Shown: piece after piece, positions 27,834 through 36,960 of the stretch
Layout of the letters: every line of letters begins with the position of its first letter
How positions within the stretch are numbered: the first letter of the stretch is position 1
NCBI GenBank assembly: GCA_963823075.1
Contig: CAWGKE010000023.1
Coordinates: 2,232,001-2,296,000, forward strand
Length of the DNA: 64,000 bases
Reading direction: 5' to 3'
DNA from: UBA4732 sp963823075
Lineage (GTDB): Bacteria > Planctomycetota > Planctomycetia > Gemmatales > Gemmataceae
Program-made: the position numbers and the translations under genes
Notes under the pieces: generated by a model
Databases searched by the model: none
Told to the model about the DNA's origin: nothing
The model's input: only the letters and a program-made list of their open reading frames with translations

Positions 27834-30800
27834 TAGCTGGGAGCGGGAGCGATCGCCCCCTCGTCGCCCGGCGCGTCGAAGTCGGTCGAGGGACGATGCT
27901 CCGCCTCGCCTTCGCCGGCCGGCCTTTCCTCCGCCGGCGTCGATGGGCCGTGGGGGGCCGCGTGCGAGGACGGCTTCTTCTCCTCTTCCTCTTCGTCCTC
28001 CGGCGACTTCTTCGGGTCGCGCACGACCAGCGAATACAGCGCCGGCACCACGAACAGCGTGGTGACTAGGCCGGCCAGGAGGCCGCCGATCACCGCCCGG
28101 CCCAGCGGGGTGTTGGCCTCGCTGCCGCGGGCCAGGCCCAAGGCCATCGGGAGCAGGGCGAAGAAGGCCGCCAGGGCCGTCATCACCACCGGCCGGACGC
28201 GAACCGACGCGGCCCGGACGATCGCCTCCGTCGGGCTGAGGCCCTCGTCGCGCCGCAGGTTCTGCGCGAAGTCGGTCAGCAGCACCGTGTTGGACACCAC
28301 GATGCCGACCATGAAGATCACGCCCAGCAGCGACTGCACGTTGATGGCCGTGCCGGTCAGGTACAGGACCGTAATGACCCCGACCAGGCCGACCGGCACG
28401 GCCGACAGGATCACCAGCGGCGTCAGCCACGACTTGAACAGCGCCACCATGAGGAAGTAGATCAGCAGCGAGGCCAGGATCAGCCCGAAGCCGAGGTTCA
28501 CGAACGTGTCCTGCATTCGGGAATACTCGCCGCTGAGCGTGATCATGCTTCCCGCCAGCAGGTCCTTTTTCGCGGAGGTGGGGTCGAACGGCCTCCAGGC
28601 GCCGCGGCGCGTTTGCTTCCATTCCCAGCTGCCCCACTTGAAGAGCGTGTCCTGGACCGGCGTGCCGTAGCGGGCGATCACCGCGTACACGTCGTCGGCG
28701 ACGTGGCCGAGGTCGCGCTTGTGGACGCCCATCGTCAGGTCGATGGTCGGCTGCAACGTGGTGTGCGTCACCTCGGCCGGCACCTTGTCGCGCTCCACCG
28801 ACGCCATGTTGCGGAGCGGGATCGCCTTCTTCTGTACCTTACTGTCGATCGGCACGTCCAGCAGCGTCTCGATCGACTGGATGTCCGCCTCGGGGTACTG
28901 GACGCCGACGTAGTACTGGTTGTGCGTGACGGGGTCGATCCAGAAGTTCTTCTTGTTGAACTGGATGCTGGAGTTGAGCGCGGCCACGAGGTTCTGCATC
29001 ACGTCCAACTGCGTCAGTCCGAGGTCGGCCGCCTTGGCCTGGTCCACGTTGACGATGTATTCGGGGTAGTCCAGGCGCTGCATGATGCGGCAGTCCACCA
29101 CGCCGTCGATCTTCTTCACCTCGTTCTCGATGGCCCGGGCCACTTCGTGGGCCTTGTCGAGGTCCTTGGCGGTGATGCGGACGTTGATTGGCGTCGATTT
29201 GCCCTCGTTCATGGCGCCGCGGATCATGCCGCCGGCGTCGAAGGCGAACTCCAGGTCGGAAAACTTGGGGGCCGCACTGTTGCGGTCGTCGTCGAAGAAT
29301 TTGCGCAGCGCCTGCACCGCCTGCTGGGCGGATTGCTTGCGGTCCTCCTTCATCTGGATCTTCATGACCGCGTCCATGGGGCCGGCGTTGGGCGTGTAGG
29401 CGGCCGACCAGTCGGGGACGACGCCGATCTCGCTGATCTTGGTATCCAGGTCGTCGCCGAGCTTCTCGTCCACCACTTTTTCGACCGCGGCGATCCGCTT
29501 TTCGGTGTCCTCGATGCGCAGGCCGGACGGCGCCCGCACGTACATCTCGAAGGCGCCGGCGTCCACCTCCGGGAAGAACTCGCGCCGCAGCTGCGAGCCG
29601 AGGCCTACTACGACCACGACCAGCAGCGCCACGGCCGCGCCGACGACGAGGAAGCGGCGGCGCATGGCGCCTTGGAGCAGGTAGACGTAGAAGAGAATGG
29701 CCTTGTTGATCAGCCCTTCCCACCAGGCGAAGGCGCGGCCGATGACGCCCTTGGAATGCACGTTTTCCTGTTGGCTGCGGTGCTGCTCGTCCTTGCCGAG
29801 GTGCGGCTCCGCCTGTGGAGCGTGCGCCTTCAGCCAGAGGCTGCCCAGGGCGGGCACCAGGGTCCGCGACAGCAGGTAGGCCGCGATCATGGCGAAGGCG
29901 ACGGCCATGGCCATCGGGCGGAAGAGGAACGTGCCCATGCCCGGCATCAGGGCCAGCGGGGCCAGCACCAGCAGCGTGCAGCAGCTGGCGACCAGCTCCG
30001 GGATGGCCACCTCGCTGGCGCCGAAGAATGCGGCGTCCTTGGGCTTGGCCCCCAGGCCGAGGTGCCGGTGCGTGTTCTCCAGGCAGATGATGGCGCTGTC
30101 CACCAGCGGGCCGATGGCCAGCGACAGGCCGGCCAGCGTCATCACGTTGATGGTGTTGCCGCTGGTGTACAGGCCGACGATCGCCGCCAGGACCGCGACG
30201 GGAATGGTGATGACGGCGATCAGCGTCATCTTCCATTCGCCCAGGAAGATGAGGATGACCAGCGAGCAGAGGACGGCCCCCAGCACGCCCTCTTCCACCA
30301 GGCTCTCGATGGAGTGCTGCACGTAGACGGACTGGTCCATCACGGGCTTGAGGGTGATGTCGTTGCGCGACAGCTTGCCCGTCATGTCCGGCAGCGCCGC
30401 CTTGAGCTTGCTGACCACGCTGAGCGTGCTGGAGCCTTGCTGGCGGAACACCGGGATGTAGACCTCGCGCTTGCCGTTGATGCGCACGACGTTGGTCTGG
30501 ATGAAGCTGGAATCTCGGGGCGTCGCCACGTCCTTGAGAAAGACGACCTTGCCGCCCTCGACCTTGACGGGGATGTCGCCCATGCGATCGACCATCGTAT
30601 ACATAGAGTTGGAATCGAGGTCGTAGTCGGTCTTGCCAATCTTGGCGTCGCCGGTCGGCAGGAAGATGTTGTACCGATCCAGGGCGTTCATGATGTCGAG
30701 CGGCGACAGGTTGCGCGCCTGCATCTTGTCGCGGTCCATGTAGGCCATGACGGCCCGCACCTTGCCGCCGTAGACGACGGGCGCCACGGCGCCGGGCACG

Positions 30801-31309
30801 GCCATGATGAAGTTGCGCACCTCGTAGCGGCCCACGTCGTAGAGGGTGGATTCATAGTTTTTCGTGGGGCTGTCCACGGCCACCAGGCATACGGGCGTCG
30901 TGCCGGTCGGATCGAAGGGCAGGATGACCGGCGGCAGCGTGCCGGGCGGCAGGTTGGGGATGGCGGCCGACGCCAGGGAGTTGACCTGCGTGAGGGCGCC
31001 GTTGGGGTCCACGTCCTCGTAATAGTAGTTGCGGATGATGCTGCAACCGACGATGGAGCGCGACTCCTGGCGGGCGGTGCCGGCGGCCTGGCCGGTCCAG
31101 CGCTCCATGCGGCTGGTGATGTCCTTCTCGACGTTCGAGGCCGGCATGCCGCTGTAGAACGTCAGCACCTGAACGGCCGGGCTTTTGAACGTCGGCAGAA
31201 TGTCGATCGGGATCATGGTGAGCGTCAGCGTCCCGAGGACCGCGATGCTCAGCACCATGACCACGACCGCGTACCAGTTGCCGAGGGAGAACTTGATCAA
31301 CCCATTCAT
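27833..31309 (-). CDS. RND-family efflux transporter permease
   Basis: A protein of about 1158 residues from ATG 31309, full length for the AcrB/CusA superfamily. TM1 is at residues about 10-30 (YAVVVMVLSIAVLGTLTLTM). The porter domain has PASNVEKDITSRMERW. The TM2-6 block has VLCSLVILIFLGEWKMTLIA and GLSLAIGPLVDSAIICLEN, where the membrane Asp of the proton relay sits. A second repeat has the matching NLGFGLILASLLIYFLMVA. A charged tail of about 70 residues after TM12 (EDEEEEEKKPSS...) is unusual. It works with the adaptor upstream and the TolC-type proteins downstream; the substrate is unknown. Confidence 0.92.
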   Translation of the reverse strand: MNGLIKFSLGNWYAVVVMVLSIAVLGTLTLTMIPIDILPTFKSPAVQVLTFYSGMPASNVEKDITSRMERWTGQAAGTARQESRSIVGCSIIRNYYYEDVDPNGALTQVNSLASAAIPNLPPGTLPPVILPFDPTGTTPVCLVAVDSPTKNYESTLYDVGRYEVRNFIMAVPGAVAPVVYGGKVRAVMAYMDRDKMQARNLSPLDIMNALDRYNIFLPTGDAKIGKTDYDLDSNSMYTMVDRMGDIPVKVEGGKVVFLKDVATPRDSSFIQTNVVRINGKREVYIPVFRQQGSSTLSVVSKLKAALPDMTGKLSRNDITLKPVMDQSVYVQHSIESLVEEGVLGAVLCSLVILIFLGEWKMTLIAVITIPVAVLAAIVGLYTSGNTINVMTLAGLSLAIGPLVDSAIICLENTHRHLGLGAKPKDAAFFGASEVAIPELVASCCTLLVLAPLALMPGMGTFLFRPMAMAVAFAMIAAYLLSRTLVPALGSLWLKAHAPQAEPHLGKDEQHRSQQENVHSKGVIGRAFAWWEGLINKAILFYVYLLQGAMRRRFLVVGAAVALLVVVVVGLGSQLRREFFPEVDAGAFEMYVRAPSGLRIEDTEKRIAAVEKVVDEKLGDDLDTKISEIGVVPDWSAAYTPNAGPMDAVMKIQMKEDRKQSAQQAVQALRKFFDDDRNSAAPKFSDLEFAFDAGGMIRGAMNEGKSTPINVRITAKDLDKAHEVARAIENEVKKIDGVVDCRIMQRLDYPEYIVNVDQAKAADLGLTQLDVMQNLVAALNSSIQFNKKNFWIDPVTHNQYYVGVQYPEADIQSIETLLDVPIDSKVQKKAIPLRNMASVERDKVPAEVTHTTLQPTIDLTMGVHKRDLGHVADDVYAVIARYGTPVQDTLFKWGSWEWKQTRRGAWRPFDPTSAKKDLLAGSMITLSGEYSRMQDTFVNLGFGLILASLLIYFLMVALFKSWLTPLVILSAVPVGLVGVITVLYLTGTAINVQSLLGVIFMVGIVVSNTVLLTDFAQNLRRDEGLSPTEAIVRAASVRVRPVVMTALAAFFALLPMALGLARGSEANTPLGRAVIGGLLAGLVTTLFVVPALYSLVVRDPKKSPEDEEEEEKKPSSHAAPHGPSTPAEERPAGEGEAEHRPSTDFDAPGDEGAIAPAPS

Positions 31310-31361
31310 GCACAATCGTCCTTTGTCCCTGGTCCTTGGTCCCTGCCCATCCTACAGCCAG

Positions 31362-31428
31362 GGCGAGCGGCGCGGCGTAAGGCCGCCGGTTGGGGCTTCA
31401 CCGGCGGCCTTACGCCGCGCCGCTCGCC
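31362..31428. repeat. GGCGAGCGGC-family hairpin, 29-bp perfect arms
   Basis: Arms 31362-31390 and 31400-31428 are perfect inverted repeats beginning GGCGAGCGGCGCGGCGTAAG, with a nine-base loop. It lies between the adaptor and pump genes, inside an apparent operon, so it may tune the ratio of their expression. Confidence 0.85.
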
Positions 31429-31434
31429 GACCCC

Positions 31435-32925
31435 TCAGTTGGTCGGCTTCGCCTCGTCCGGCGGCGCGTCCGAGGCGACGACCGGCGTGCCGTCCACCAG
31501 ATCGGAGGGCGGACGCTGCACGACCTTGTCCTGCCCCGTCAGCCCCTTGAGGATCGCGACCCGCACGCCGTTGTCCGTCCCGGTCGTCACGGGAACCTGA
31601 ACGGCCTTGCCGTCTCGCACGACGAACACCGACGCCTTGCCCTTTTCGCCCTTGCCCGCCAGGCAGGAGGACGGGATCGAGAGCAGGTCGGCGGCCTGGT
31701 CGAGATGAATGGTGACGTGGCCGTACATGCCCTGCGAGATCTTCCCGGTCGGGTTGGCGAGGTCGATTTCCACGCGCATCAGGCGCGTGGTGGCGTCCTC
31801 GGAGTCGGCCATTCGGGACACCATGGGCGCCTTGCCGCCCACGCCTTCCAGCGCCACGCCGGGGAGAGCGTCCAGCTCGACGTCGGCCGTGTCGCCGACG
31901 TTGCAGTACGGCACGTCGCGGTCGGGGACTTCGACGACCAGACGCATCTTGTCGGTGCGTTCCACTCGCAGCAGCGGCGTGTGGTCGCCGCCTTCGGAGG
32001 CGGCCCGGACGTAGTCGCCGGGGAAGTACGCCCGGTAGGTGATGACGCCGGTGTACGGGGACTTGATGGTGGCGAAATCGACCAGGACTTGGGCCTTCTC
32101 CAGCGTGGCCTGGGCGACCTTGACGCCGGCCTGCGCGTCGATCACGTCCGCCCGGGCCTTGGCGACCTTGGCGTTCGCCGCCGCCACCATCGTGTCGGCC
32201 TTGGCTTTCGTGGCGACCGCCTCGTTCTCGGCGGCCACGGCCGCGTCGCGCTCGTCCTCGTGCTCGTCCACGAGACGCTCGTCGATGACGGGGCCGCTGG
32301 GGGTGTGGAAGAGGTCCACCATGCGGTCGTATTGCTTCTGCCGGAAGACCGCCGTGGCGTGGGTGCTCTTGATGGCCTCCGAGGCCCGCGTGACCTCCGC
32401 CTTGGCCGCTTCCACGTCCGCCAGGGCGCTGACGACGCTGGCCTGCGCCTGAGCGACGCTGGCCTGCGCCGCCTCCAGCTCCGCCTGGTGCTGCTCGACC
32501 TGCTTCACCAGGTCCGGCACCTCCACCTGTGCGAGCACCTGGCCCTTCTGCACGTGGTCGCCGATGTCCACCTCGCCGATGTCCTCGCCGCCGGTCGAGG
32601 AAGCGGCGGCCGGCGGCGCCCCCGCCTGCCCCCGGCTATCGACCCGCCCCAGATAGCCCGAGGCGCCCGCGTATAGGTCGGCGGCCTCGAAGGACTGCAC
32701 CGAGCCGGGCTGCGTGGTGGTCCGCGGCATCACGCCCTTGAGCGGGCGCGTCACTTCCACGCGCACGTCGTCGGACGCGCTGTTCTCATGCCGTTCCGCG
32801 GCGCGGGCGGCGGACGACGACTGGCTCGTCGTCAGGTAATAGGCCGCGCCGGCGGTCGCCACCACTGCCAGCAGCACCGCCAGCAGCACCCATTTTCCGA
32901 CCTTTGCTATCCGCTTTACCGTCAC
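31435..32925 (-). CDS. RND efflux periplasmic adaptor (HlyD/MFP family)
   Basis: A 496-residue adaptor. The N-terminus is a membrane anchor (WVLLAVLLAVVATAGAAYYL). Next is the split lipoyl domain (VDIGDHVQKGQVLAQVEVPD and later DFATIKSPYTGVITYRAYFP). Between them is a long helical hairpin rich in Ala/Glu (VEQHQAELEAAQASVAQAQA). The beta-barrel and membrane-proximal domains follow (MRLVVEVPDRDVPYCNVGD). It starts with GTG 32925, with GAGGTGA seven bases upstream. It is first in the order adaptor, pump, TolC, TolC on the minus strand and links pump to channel. Confidence 0.92.
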   Translation of the reverse strand: MTVKRIAKVGKWVLLAVLLAVVATAGAAYYLTTSQSSSAARAAERHENSASDDVRVEVTRPLKGVMPRTTTQPGSVQSFEAADLYAGASGYLGRVDSRGQAGAPPAAASSTGGEDIGEVDIGDHVQKGQVLAQVEVPDLVKQVEQHQAELEAAQASVAQAQASVVSALADVEAAKAEVTRASEAIKSTHATAVFRQKQYDRMVDLFHTPSGPVIDERLVDEHEDERDAAVAAENEAVATKAKADTMVAAANAKVAKARADVIDAQAGVKVAQATLEKAQVLVDFATIKSPYTGVITYRAYFPGDYVRAASEGGDHTPLLRVERTDKMRLVVEVPDRDVPYCNVGDTADVELDALPGVALEGVGGKAPMVSRMADSEDATTRLMRVEIDLANPTGKISQGMYGHVTIHLDQAADLLSIPSSCLAGKGEKGKASVFVVRDGKAVQVPVTTGTDNGVRVAILKGLTGQDKVVQRPPSDLVDGTPVVASDAPPDEAKPTN

Positions 32926-32954
32926 GTCTCACCTCTTGAAATAAACGAGAAATC

Positions 32955-33858
32955 CTACCCGGCCGCAGGCTCAGACCGGATGCACGGCGCCGGCGAGCGG
33001 CCGGCGTGCAGGGGCGGGGCAACCCCGCCCCTATCTTCATCCGCCGGCTCACGCCGGCCGCTCGCCGACCCCTCGCCGGGAGGCGACGGGACCGCCGTCT
33101 CCTGGACCGCGACGAGGGCCGGCGCCTCCGGCAGGGCCGCCAGCTCGCGGATCACGTCGCCGCCGAACCAGCGGCGCCAATAGGAGATGGAACGCTGCTC
33201 CACCAGGACGTGGGAGCAGCGCCGCCACCGCACCGCGCGGGCCACGGCGGTCGTCACGTCGCCGCCCGCCACGAAATCGCAATCGACCGTCAGGCGGCGC
33301 CGGGCGAACGCCTCCTCCACGAACCGCTCGCGGGACCGTGCCTCCGCTTCCGAGCGGGCCGCCGTCAGAAGGACCGGCGTCACCTGAAAGGCCCGGCAGA
33401 CGGCCGCCGCCGTGTCCAGGAAAACGTCGCCGGGCCGCGCGTGCTGGTTCAGCACCAGGACGCGGGAAACCGGCCGCCAGCGGCGCGGGCAGATCAGCGC
33501 GGACGTCTGCGGGCTGCGGACCAAGCGGGACAGCAGCGTTTCCCGAACGGCCCCCGGCAGCTCATTCTCAAATACGCAGAGTTCAAAAGGGCGAAATAGC
33601 TGCTGCACGCCGAGGTCGGACGGCCCTTGCCAGGCGGAGGCGTCCCATGAGATCCCGCGGCGACCGCACGCCGTCCCGAGGGCCTCGCTGCGCCGCTGGA
33701 GAGACGCCGGCCGGGGTGCGCCCCGCCGCAGGCGCCTGCAACGGCCATTCGAGGGCGCGAAGAGAAAGCCGCAGCCGCGACGACCATTCGCTGGCGTGGG
33801 CCAGCGCCCCGTTCTCCGCGTCCGGCTCGTTCAGCAGGACCGATATGCCGCGGAACAT
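32955..33858 (-). CDS. Universal stress protein, two-domain, frameshifted
   Basis: From 33858 the frame reads MFRGISVLLNEPDAENGALA, then HASEWSSRLRLSLRALEW, the first beta-alpha unit of a UspA domain. It shifts near 33705 (after AGVS) and continues GISWDASAWQG, FELCVFENEL and LIRSPQTSALICP-like text. A second Usp half follows: SRVLVLNQHARPGDVFLDTA and CSHVLVEQRSI. The nucleotide-binding glycines are weak, so ATP binding is uncertain. The last 40 residues are encoded by a hairpin (32992-33066), not by a native domain. It lies upstream of the efflux adaptor. Confidence 0.7.
32992..33066. repeat. GGCGAGCGGC-family hairpin with nested inner hairpin
   Basis: The outer arms (17 bp, 32992-33008 and 33050-33066) begin GGCGAGCGGCCGGCGTG as in the copy at 20910. 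Inside is a second hairpin, AGGGGCGGGG against CCCCGCCCCT. The element lies within the open frame of the universal stress protein and adds a foreign C-terminal tail. Confidence 0.75.
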
Positions 33859-33874
33859 GCGCCCTCTCCTCCGG

Positions 33875-34339
33875 CTACGCCGTGTGGGACCCGACCGACG
33901 CGTCCGGCGCGGTGGAGGCCAGGAACTCCAGGAAGGTGGCAGCGACCTCGGCCTCGTCGCCTGCGCGGTCCCGAACTACCACCGGGCATTCGCCGTCGTC
34001 GCCCCGCCGCGCCGTGTCGAAGTAATAGGAGCGGCCTTCGCCGTCTTCCGTGAACTTCACGTAGCGCCGCGGCCGGGCGCGCTCGTCCAAATCGTTCATC
34101 AGCACGATGTCGCCCCAAAACCTGTCGCGGGGCAGGCCGAACAACTCGTGTTCCGGAAGCATGTGCGAGCCGAAGTAGCGGAGGAAGACACGATAGCTGC
34201 GGGGGAAGCACGCCCCCAGCTCTCTCTCCGCGGCGTCCAGTTCCACGTCGGCGATTCGGCTGACCGACCGGGGAGGCGTCCCGAACCGGCCCCATACTCG
34301 CGCCGCGATTTGCATGGCGAGGCTGTCCTCGGATTCCAT
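33875..34339 (-). CDS. SMI1/KNR4 (SUKH) family protein
   Basis: A 154-residue protein from ATG 34339 (the frame is open to 34432). It has the SUKH fold signature: DVELDAAERELGACFPRSYR, then VFLRYFGSHMLPEHELFGL and GDIVLMNDL. A beta-rich end follows: YVKFTEDGEGRSYYFDTA and PVVVRDRAG. SUKH proteins often act as immunity proteins against toxins, but free-standing members also occur in planctomycetes and no toxin gene is adjacent. It lies between the csrA gene and the universal stress gene, all read leftwards. Confidence 0.7.
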   Translation of the reverse strand: MESEDSLAMQIAARVWGRFGTPPRSVSRIADVELDAAERELGACFPRSYRVFLRYFGSHMLPEHELFGLPRDRFWGDIVLMNDLDERARPRRYVKFTEDGEGRSYYFDTARRGDDGECPVVVRDRAGDEAEVAATFLEFLASTAPDASVGSHTA

Positions 34340-34428
34340 TCGCCCCTGCCCTCCGTTCGCACGTTGACCGGGCCGCGCTCGGCCGGGCCAACCCCGCCCA
34401 TCCGACAAGATCCACTGGCGCCGCCGCT

Positions 34429-34629
34429 TCACGTCGAGCCTGGGCGGCTCCTCGATTCTTGCCCTTCGCCGGCCGCGATCCTGTCGTGCAGTTCCTTCCG
34501 GTCCACGCGGACGGAGGCGGGGGCGACGAACCCGAGCCGAGTTGCGCCTCCCGTGACTCCCAGAACGATCAGCCGAATCCGCCCATCGATCACGATTTCC
34601 TCACCGACGTGCCGACTCAGTACCAGCAT
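34429..34629 (-). CDS. csrA: Carbon storage regulator CsrA
   Basis: A 66-residue CsrA from ATG 34629: MLVLSRHVGEEIVIDGRIRL, then VLGVTGGATRLGFVAPASV and RVDRKELHDRI. The RNA-binding Leu4/Arg6 and the VxVxRxE-like strand are present. CsrA dimers bind GGA motifs near start sites and change translation. The last ten residues (EGQESRSRPG) are a flexible tail. A longer frame to 34758 is unlikely. The 318 bases upstream (to the response regulator stop) hold no gene and must contain its leader. Confidence 0.92.
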   Translation of the reverse strand: MLVLSRHVGEEIVIDGRIRLIVLGVTGGATRLGFVAPASVRVDRKELHDRIAAGEGQESRSRPGST

Positions 34630-34947
34630 GGTGGTCCTTCCCCGGTGTGGAGTGGAGAGCGTTTTGACCAGACCGACGCGCACGGCGCCGCGTTGGTCTG
34701 CGTCCCTCTTAAAGCAAGGCCCATGCCATGCCGGGGCTTGACCGTCTGAGTGCCACAATTCATTGATGCCATTATGGTTGCGCTAGATGAAGAGCGTGGC
34801 CGACGGGCCTGGTTCTTCGGCGCTCGGAAGGCTTTTTGACCCTGCCGCGCAAGAATTGGTCCCAAACGGCCGACCCCGATCGTTGCGAATGCAGGGCAAG
34901 CGGAGAGCCAGGCGGCCGGCGCGGTTTGGGCGGCCCGGCCTGGCGGC

Positions 34948-36438
34948 TCACCCATCTCCTCCGGGTTCGCCGTCCTGCCGGGCGGCCGGCTCGTCCTCCA
35001 TCAGGGTGCGCCCCATCGTCATGCCAAGCGTCCGCATTCGGTGCCGGAAGGTCCCCCGACTGATGCCCAGCAACTCGCTCGCCTGGTTTTGATGGCCCTG
35101 CGTGTGCCGCAGGACCCGCGTCAGCAAGATGCGCTCCACGGCGCCAATCACTTCTTCATGAAGGCGGCCGGCGGCGGAATACAGACGGGACTCGATGAAT
35201 GCGGCCAAATTGAAGGACGAGGCGTCGGCCTCGGCGTCTCCGCCCGCCGCGGCGGCCGGCGACGGAGCGGAGCGGGGCGCCGTTCCCAGGAGGTGCTGCG
35301 GCAGGAACTCGACGACGATGAGATGGCCGGAGGCGTTCAGCATGGCCTGCTTCACCACGCCTTGCAGCTCCCGGACGTTTCCCGGCCAGGAGTAGCTCTG
35401 CAATACCTCCAGCGCCTCCGTGGCGTAGCCGCGCAGGTCCAGGTTCAGCTCCCGGTCGAAGCGAAACAGGAAGAAGTGGGCCAGCTCCGATACGTCCTCC
35501 AGCCGTTCGCGCAGCGGCGGGACGCGGATCGACACGGCGCTGAGGCGGTAGTACAGGTCTTTGCGGAACCGCCCCTCCGCTGTCAGCTTTACCAGATCCT
35601 GATTGGTGGCGGCCAGCACCCGCACGTCGGTTCGGACCGTCTCGGCGCCGCCGAGGCGCTCGAAGCGCTGGTCCTGCAAGACGCGCAGCATTTTGGCCTG
35701 AAGCGCCGGCGTCATGTCGCCGATCTCGTCGAGGAACAGCGTGCCGTGGTCGCACTGCTCGAACTTGCCGATGCGGCGGCGGTCGGCCCCGGTGAAGGCG
35801 CCTTTCTCGTGGCCGAACAGCTCGCTCTCCAGCAAGGTTTCCGGCATGGCGGCGCAGTTGACGGCCAGGAACGGCCGATCGGCCCGTTTGCTGTGCTGAT
35901 ACAGCGCCCGCGCTACCAACTCCTTGCCGGTGCCGCTCTCGCCGAGGATGAGGACGTTGACATCCTGCGGGGCCAGCCGGCCGATGGCCTTGCACGTCTC
36001 CTGCATCACGGCGCTGCGGCCGACGATCCGGTCCTCGCGGTCCTCGGCGGGCAGCACGGCCGGGACGCGCATGAGGCGGGCGGCCTCGAAGGCGCGATCG
36101 ACCACCTGGCTGAGGCGCTCCAGGTCCACGGGCTTGACGAGATAGTCGAAGGCGCCGCCCTTCATCGCCTCGATGGCGGTCTCCGTGGTGCCGTGGGCGG
36201 TGATGAAGACGACCGGCCGCCGTGGGTCGCGGGCGTGGATCTCGCGGAAGACCTCCAGGCCGTTGCGGTCGGGCAATTGCAGGTCGAGGAGGATCGCGTC
36301 GGGGTTCTGATCGCGGAACAGGGCCAGACCCTCGGCGCCCGTCGCCGCCGTCAAGACGCTGACCCCCTCCGCCCCGAAAACGCGGCGGAACGAGTAGCGC
36401 ACGCTCTCCTCATCATCGATGACTAACAAGATCGCCAT
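34948..36438 (-). CDS. NtrC-type sigma-54-dependent response regulator
   Basis: A 496-residue regulator with all three domains. The receiver (1-120) has D8/D9 and phospho-acceptor D52 (AILLDLQLPD), with T and K at ITAHG and LVKPV. The AAA+ domain has Walker A GESGTGKE, the sigma-54 contact loop EKGAFTGADRR, Walker B GTLFLDEIGDM and the arginine finger region. The C-terminal Fis-like helix-turn-helix is QNQASELLGISRGTFRHRMR. Its partner kinase is encoded upstream, but a four-helix-bundle element now separates them; the start codon is only ten bases from a heptamer array. It activates sigma-54 promoters, targets unknown. Confidence 0.93.
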   Translation of the reverse strand: MAILLVIDDEESVRYSFRRVFGAEGVSVLTAATGAEGLALFRDQNPDAILLDLQLPDRNGLEVFREIHARDPRRPVVFITAHGTTETAIEAMKGGAFDYLVKPVDLERLSQVVDRAFEAARLMRVPAVLPAEDREDRIVGRSAVMQETCKAIGRLAPQDVNVLILGESGTGKELVARALYQHSKRADRPFLAVNCAAMPETLLESELFGHEKGAFTGADRRRIGKFEQCDHGTLFLDEIGDMTPALQAKMLRVLQDQRFERLGGAETVRTDVRVLAATNQDLVKLTAEGRFRKDLYYRLSAVSIRVPPLRERLEDVSELAHFFLFRFDRELNLDLRGYATEALEVLQSYSWPGNVRELQGVVKQAMLNASGHLIVVEFLPQHLLGTAPRSAPSPAAAAGGDAEADASSFNLAAFIESRLYSAAGRLHEEVIGAVERILLTRVLRHTQGHQNQASELLGISRGTFRHRMRTLGMTMGRTLMEDEPAARQDGEPGGDG

Positions 36439-36448
36439 TGCGTTCCCC

Positions 36449-36960
36449 GGAGTCAGGGGTCAGGGGTCAGGGGTCAGGGGTCAGGGGTCAGGGGTCAGGG
36501 GTCAGGGGTCAGGAGTCAGGAGTCAGCAGGGAGGAAAGGAGTGGGGTTGCGGATCATGCTGCCAAGCATCTTTCCCACTTCACAGCATTCCGCCGTCAAC
36601 TCGGCGTGTTCCTGTTCCGTGATGTAGCCACAGTCTCTCGCATAATCCAGCGACGTATCTGTTTCGCTGTTTTCCCCGTCGCAGTCTGTGAGCTTGCTCA
36701 CAAAGTGTGCCGGGTAGCGACGTTTGGCCCATGCCTCGCGCAGATTCATGCAGACCGAACGCGACGATGCACGGATCTGTCCCGTCAGAGCATACCTCTC
36801 CTCGGGCGGAAAGCGCTTGCTGTGCTGGAAGATGACCATCGACAGCCGGTAAGCCTTCACATACACTGTGAGTTCCTTGGCCGACTTCACGCTCATCTTC
36901 AATTCCTCATCGCACGTCCTGACTCCTGACCCCTGACTCCTGACTCCTGACTCCTGACTT
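36449..36960. mobile_element. Heptamer-flanked four-helix-bundle element E
   Basis: The left arm (36449-36525) is eleven tandem 7-bp units: one GGAGTCA, eight GGGGTCA and two GGAGTCA. The right arm (about 36917-36960) holds about six units in inverted orientation (TGACTCC-type). Between them lies one four-helix-bundle gene. The element sits between the kinase and response-regulator genes of a two-component operon. It has replaced the kinase's natural 3' end, whose last residues are now heptamer-encoded. The heptamer sequence differs from element B, but the architecture is the same. Confidence 0.65.
36516..36896 (-). CDS. Four-helix bundle protein (S23/bIVP-like)
   Basis: A 126-residue intact member of the four-helix-bundle family, usual length. 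It starts MSVKSAKELTVYVKAYRLSM (ATG 36896), with helix 1 to YRLSMVIFQHSKRFPPEERY. Then come ALTGQIRASSRSVCMNLREA (helix 2), HFVSKLTDCDGENSETDTSL (helix 3) and GYITEQEHAELTAECCEVGK (helix 4). Family members form barrel-shaped oligomers and are related in fold to the Avd protein of diversity-generating retroelements. The TGA stop is inside a left-arm heptamer (36516-36518). It is read in the same direction as the surrounding operon, so it is probably expressed with it. Confidence 0.88.
   Translation of the reverse strand: MSVKSAKELTVYVKAYRLSMVIFQHSKRFPPEERYALTGQIRASSRSVCMNLREAWAKRRYPAHFVSKLTDCDGENSETDTSLDYARDCGYITEQEHAELTAECCEVGKMLGSMIRNPTPFLPADS

Noticed and set aside
28613..31600. A 995-codon open frame on the plus strand opposite the RND pump
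   Set aside because: It is a shadow of the GC-rich pump gene: His/Asp/Arg/Val-rich with no family features.
35041..36426. A 461-codon plus-strand frame opposite the NtrC-type regulator
   Set aside because: It mirrors the regulator's codons, and the regulator has all catalytic motifs on the minus strand.
36449..36525. A CRISPR array
   Set aside because: The repeats are contiguous 7-bp units without spacers. No cas genes are present.
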